Assembly: GCF_000372725.1 (NCBI RefSeq)
Contig: NW_005201192.1
Coordinates: forward strand, 219,492 to 283,491
Length of the DNA: 64,000 nucleotides
Origin: Emiliania huxleyi CCMP1516
Taxonomy: Eukaryota > Haptophyta > Isochrysidales > Noelaerhabdaceae
Direction: 5' to 3'
Positions 61,239 to 64,000 of the stretch are shown piece after piece. Numbering within the stretch: the stretch's first letter is position 1; each line of letters starts with the position of its first letter. The notes beneath the pieces were generated by a model that was given only the letters and a program-made list of their open reading frames with translations, did no database searches and was not told the DNA's origin. Made by a program: the position numbers and the translations under genes.

Positions 61239-62204
61239 GGTAGAGCTCTACGGGACCCCTCGATCGTCTCGCCCTCCCTCGCTGGTGTGTTCATTGGGGG
61301 GGGGGGGGGGTCATAAGCTCAAACAAACACGGCGCAGGATCAAGCGAGGATTGATTCGAGGTGGACGCTGCTGAGAAGCAGTGTCGTCCCCCCTCTCCAT
61401 CGTCTCACTGGGAGACGGGGGTGATGGCGGTGTGACCGATCGAGCTACCAAGAGGAGCTTGTTCAGCAGGATCCGGGATAGTCCGATGCACTACCTCACT
61501 CTGGGCCTGAGACGCTGAGACCATCAACGACAGCATCCCCTGTCACCCCTTCCTCCGGATTTGCGTGGGGTCGAACCCGACCCCGGGATGGGCGCAAGCC
61601 CATTATTTTGAGTCACGTCAGGTCACGTGTCCTTTCACCTGTGAGAGGAAGCGGAGGGTGTGTGCCCTACTTTCGCCTCCATATGTTTTCTCTTAATGAT
61701 ATAAAAGATCATGGATGATGGGGTAAACTCGCGCAAGAGGAAAGCGTTGGACAGGAAAGGAAAGAATCTTACACGATCTACTTGCAGTCACCCAAGTCCC
61801 CAGTTCTGGTCGAGAGTACACGATCTGGTCGAGAGGGGTAGGTGACCTGGGCCTCTCGGAACGGGCGGTGCAAGCGTGCGTCCAGATCGGCGTGTCACGC
61901 GCCAACGATGCTCACGGCGACGCTAATCCCTTCCCCAAGCGCCCTCGCCGCCACGCCCCACGCGGGAACGAGGCGAGTTCATTATTTTTTTTCAGTGTAT
62001 TTTTCTCTCTCTCAGTTAAGCATTTACGTACATTCCCGGAGGAGGACTGCTGACGGGGTTTGGGAGGGTAAGAAGATGAAAACTTCTAGGAAAGGGTTGG
62101 GGTCCAGCCCCGGGTTTGGGGTAGGGGGTATAGGGGGTAAGGGAGTCGGTCCCCACTGGGACGTCCGTTACACGCCCAAATCAGGGGGCAGGGGGGTAGG
62201 GTAT
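61239..62204. other. intergenic region with two adjacent hairpins
   Basis: No gene seen. 61567-61584 (GGGGTCG-AACC-CGACCCC) and 61588-61603 (ATGGGC-GCAA-GCCCAT, GNRA-type loop) are back-to-back perfect hairpins followed by TATTTTG. A poly-G run is at 61297-61309. Confidence 0.45.
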
Positions 62205-62252
62205 AAAGAAAGAAAGAAAACAGACACCCCAAGGGAGGGATGGGAGGACTTC
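62205..62252 (+). repeat. gene-upstream repeat, type A, short, before carrier gene
   Basis: AAAGAAAGAAAGAAAACAGA, CACCCCAAGGGAGGGATGGG, AGGAC; 47 bp before the ATG at 62299. The body after GGAGGAC is missing. Confidence 0.65.
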
Positions 62253-62298
62253 ACTGTGCTATTTTATTCGCGAGCGGTTTTCTTCCCCTTCTTGCCCG

Positions 62299-64000
62299 AT
62301 GAGTGCGCTGGTCTTCATCGCGAGCTGCTGGGCTGCGCCACCCCGGCCGCGCCTGCACCGCCCCGTGCCGATCCACGCTGCCGTATCGACTGCACCGACT
62401 GGCCGGCGCGTCGTGCTCGGATTTGCTCGCTCCGCCGCCGTCACTGCCGCTGGCGCTGCACTTGCAAGCGGTTGTGGCGCTCGAGCGGCTGGCGCTGCTG
62501 GCGCGGCGGATGCGACGGCTGAGTGGTACGTGGGTGCGGAGTCGGCCACCGTGCTGCGGTGGGTCGATAAGGACACTATCCCACCCGGCGCGGCGACGGC
62601 CATGGAGGCGTTCTACACGCTCGAGTTCACGACGTACCTATCTCGCTTCCTGCTCAACTTTGACGCCGACTGCGCGGCGTGGTGGGAGACGCGGATGGCG
62701 GCGATTCCCGCGAACCTCCCGCCGGACAAGCAGACTTCGCGGCGCAACGCCGCCTTTGGTGCCTTCTCTGCGTCGGTCGAGTACGGTCTGCGCCGCTACC
62801 CGGGCGCGAGCGGGCCAAAGGCTCTGCTCCGCTCGCTGGAGCGGCAGCACGGCTCGGACCCGGAGGCGTGCCGGCACCTGGCGCTCGCATTCACCTTCCT
62901 CGACGAGCGCTCCCAGCCGCGCGACGATATCGCCCGCCTCGTCCGCCGCGTGACTGCGGGAGAGAGCGGCGCGACCGGCACTGGTGTGCAGCAGAGACGA
63001 GCTGAGACGTGGGCGGGATCAGCCGAGGTTTATCCGAGGAGTGGCCGATGCTAAGCCGAGATGCAGTCGATCCAGAGCGGCAGCGGCTTGTCCGCCCCGC
63101 CCCAGCGGACTGCCCCACGAGCCTTCTCCTTCCTTCTCCTTCCTGGAGCCGTCTCTTCCCTTCTCTTCCCCGCTGCCGCAGCCTTCTTCTTCTCGTCGCC
63201 CTAGCCCTGCCCTTCTCCCCTTGCGGCTGCAGGCGGCTCGGTCACCGCGATTGTGCCTCCCGCCTTCTCGCCCGGCCTGCCAGACTACTTGTGGCAGGTC
63301 CCCGCCGCCGGGTAGAAGTCATTCGGAGACCCATTCGGAGCATTCGGAGACCGACTCGGGCCCGCAGCAGATGCAGATGCAGCAGCAGATGCAGCAGATG
63401 CAGATGCAGCAGCAGCTCGCGGCTTCAGCCAGACCGCCTTGCGGTCGCAGGACCCCACCGCGCTGCTCCCGTCGACGCAGCTGCCGGTGCGGACGCGCAG
63501 CGGACTGTACGAAGTGCGCGGGCTCGCGCCCTTCCTGCTCGACGGCAGGCCAACTCTCGCGCCGCCGCCCGCCGCCGGCCAGCGAATCGCGCGAGCCGGC
63601 CGTCCTCGGGCCGCGCCCTCGGCAAGGCGTTTGCCTGATCTCCGTCGGAGCGGCGGCTTTAGGCTCGCACGACTGTCTTCGGGCCGCGCGGTGACGTGGC
63701 GGGCGAGGAGCGGGCGCTGCGGCTGGCCGACTTTGCGCTCTTCGCCCTCGCCGGCTGCGCGGGCTGCGCCGGCACCGCTCTCCGCCCACCCCCCTTCTTT
63801 TCGGCCCCCCTTTCCTGTCCACACCTCGGCGGCACCTCTAGGCACCCACTCCGCCGTGATCCCGCTGGACGTGGTCAAGACACGGCTGCAGACGGCGCCA
63901 GGAAGGTACGCCACCCTCCAGGCCGCCTTCGGGGACATCTTGCGCGAGGAAGGGGCGGAGGGGTTGCTGCTCGGGGCGGCGCCGACGCTGCTAGGGTCTG
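62299..64000 (+). CDS. mitochondrial-carrier-family protein (phosphate-carrier-like) with long N-terminal extension, cut by window end
   Basis: Starts MSALVFIASCWAAPPRPRLH, then GRRVVLGFARSAAVTAAGAA (signal plus transit-like, ending GARAAGAAGAADA). A region follows with AEWYVGAESATVLRWVDKDT, AMEAFYTLEFTTYLSRFLLN, FGAFSASVEYGLRRYPGASG. After introns: GSVTAIVPPAFSPGLPDYLW, a poly(Ala/Asp) stretch from a CAGATG repeat, LLPSTQLPVRTRSGLYEVRG, FALFALAGCAGCAGT, and the carrier signature HSAVIPLDVVKTRLQTAPGR, YATLQAAFGDILREEGAEGL. P-x-D-x-x-K-x-R-x-Q with HSA before it is like the phosphate carrier. That one gene covers all this is inferred; the 62299 exon could be separate. Confidence 0.55.
63366..63420. 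repeat. CAGATG/CAGCAG microsatellite
   Basis: Imperfect CAGATGCAGCAG array inside the presumed carrier gene. It encodes Ala/Asp repeats in one frame and Gln/Met in another, so it may be intronic or low-complexity coding. Confidence 0.7.

Noticed and set aside
61545-61645. Possible tRNA on the minus strand (GGTTCGACCCC B-box)
   Set aside because: The T-stem has a mismatch, no acceptor stem can be formed, and the region is better explained as two hairpins.

Overview
The window reads as nuclear DNA of a GC-rich, intron-bearing unicellular alga, most likely a haptophyte of the Emiliania/Gephyrocapsa type. This is inference from several features. It has a eukaryotic ribosomal protein gene with introns, a tocopherol methyltransferase, and several proteins with signal or transit-like N-termini. 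Short introns are common, many with GC-AG borders, and tandem repeats and small inverted-repeat elements are dense. No operon, prophage, CRISPR array or rRNA gene was seen. A run of Ns at 49263-49827 shows it is a draft scaffold.

Bases 1-21,400 form one large inverted duplication around a 3.3 kb spacer. The left arm (1 to about 6,250) carries tocopherol methyltransferase (-), a coiled-coil gene (-), a GTAGAG-rich transposon remnant, a SpoU-type RNA methyltransferase (+) and eL32 (-). The right arm (about 9,530-21,400) carries the same genes in mirror order. It also holds about 5.1 kb absent from the left arm, including a gene with two CXXC zinc fingers. The transposon is whole with 8-bp target duplications on the right and truncated on the left, so a deletion from the left arm is the simpler reading. 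The spacer holds a GNAT-Nudix fusion gene.

From 22.7 to 26.8 kb there is a repeat-rich stretch with a tRNA-like sequence and two inverted-repeat elements. One encloses an Ala/Pro/Glu-rich reading frame, the other a hydrophobic one. A possible FKBP-like gene abuts the first. From 26.8 to 46.9 kb are a phospholipid scramblase, a cation diffusion facilitator, a fucosyltransferase-like enzyme, an alpha/beta hydrolase, a J-domain protein, cysteine synthase, a carboxylesterase fragment, a RING/coiled-coil protein, a large membrane protein of unknown role and small unknown genes. From 47 to 64 kb are another inverted-repeat element, a triose-phosphate-translocator-type carrier with the assembly gap, a three-repeat small protein, an Mpv17/PMP22 protein, an unknown exported protein, an EIPR1 (TSSC1) WD40 protein, two further inverted-repeat elements, a multi-pass membrane protein and a mitochondrial-carrier-type gene cut by the window end.

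Two patterns stand out. First, a modular repeat of about 100-130 bp (AAAG tract, then AAAACAGACAACCC, then GGGAGGGATGGGAGGAC, then one of two bodies) lies shortly upstream of at least seven start codons, always in the direction of the gene. It is often followed by an AATTCTTTT-like motif. Second, several introns contain a near-copy of neighbouring exon sequence 60-77 bp away, as expected if introns arise or grow by short tandem duplication.
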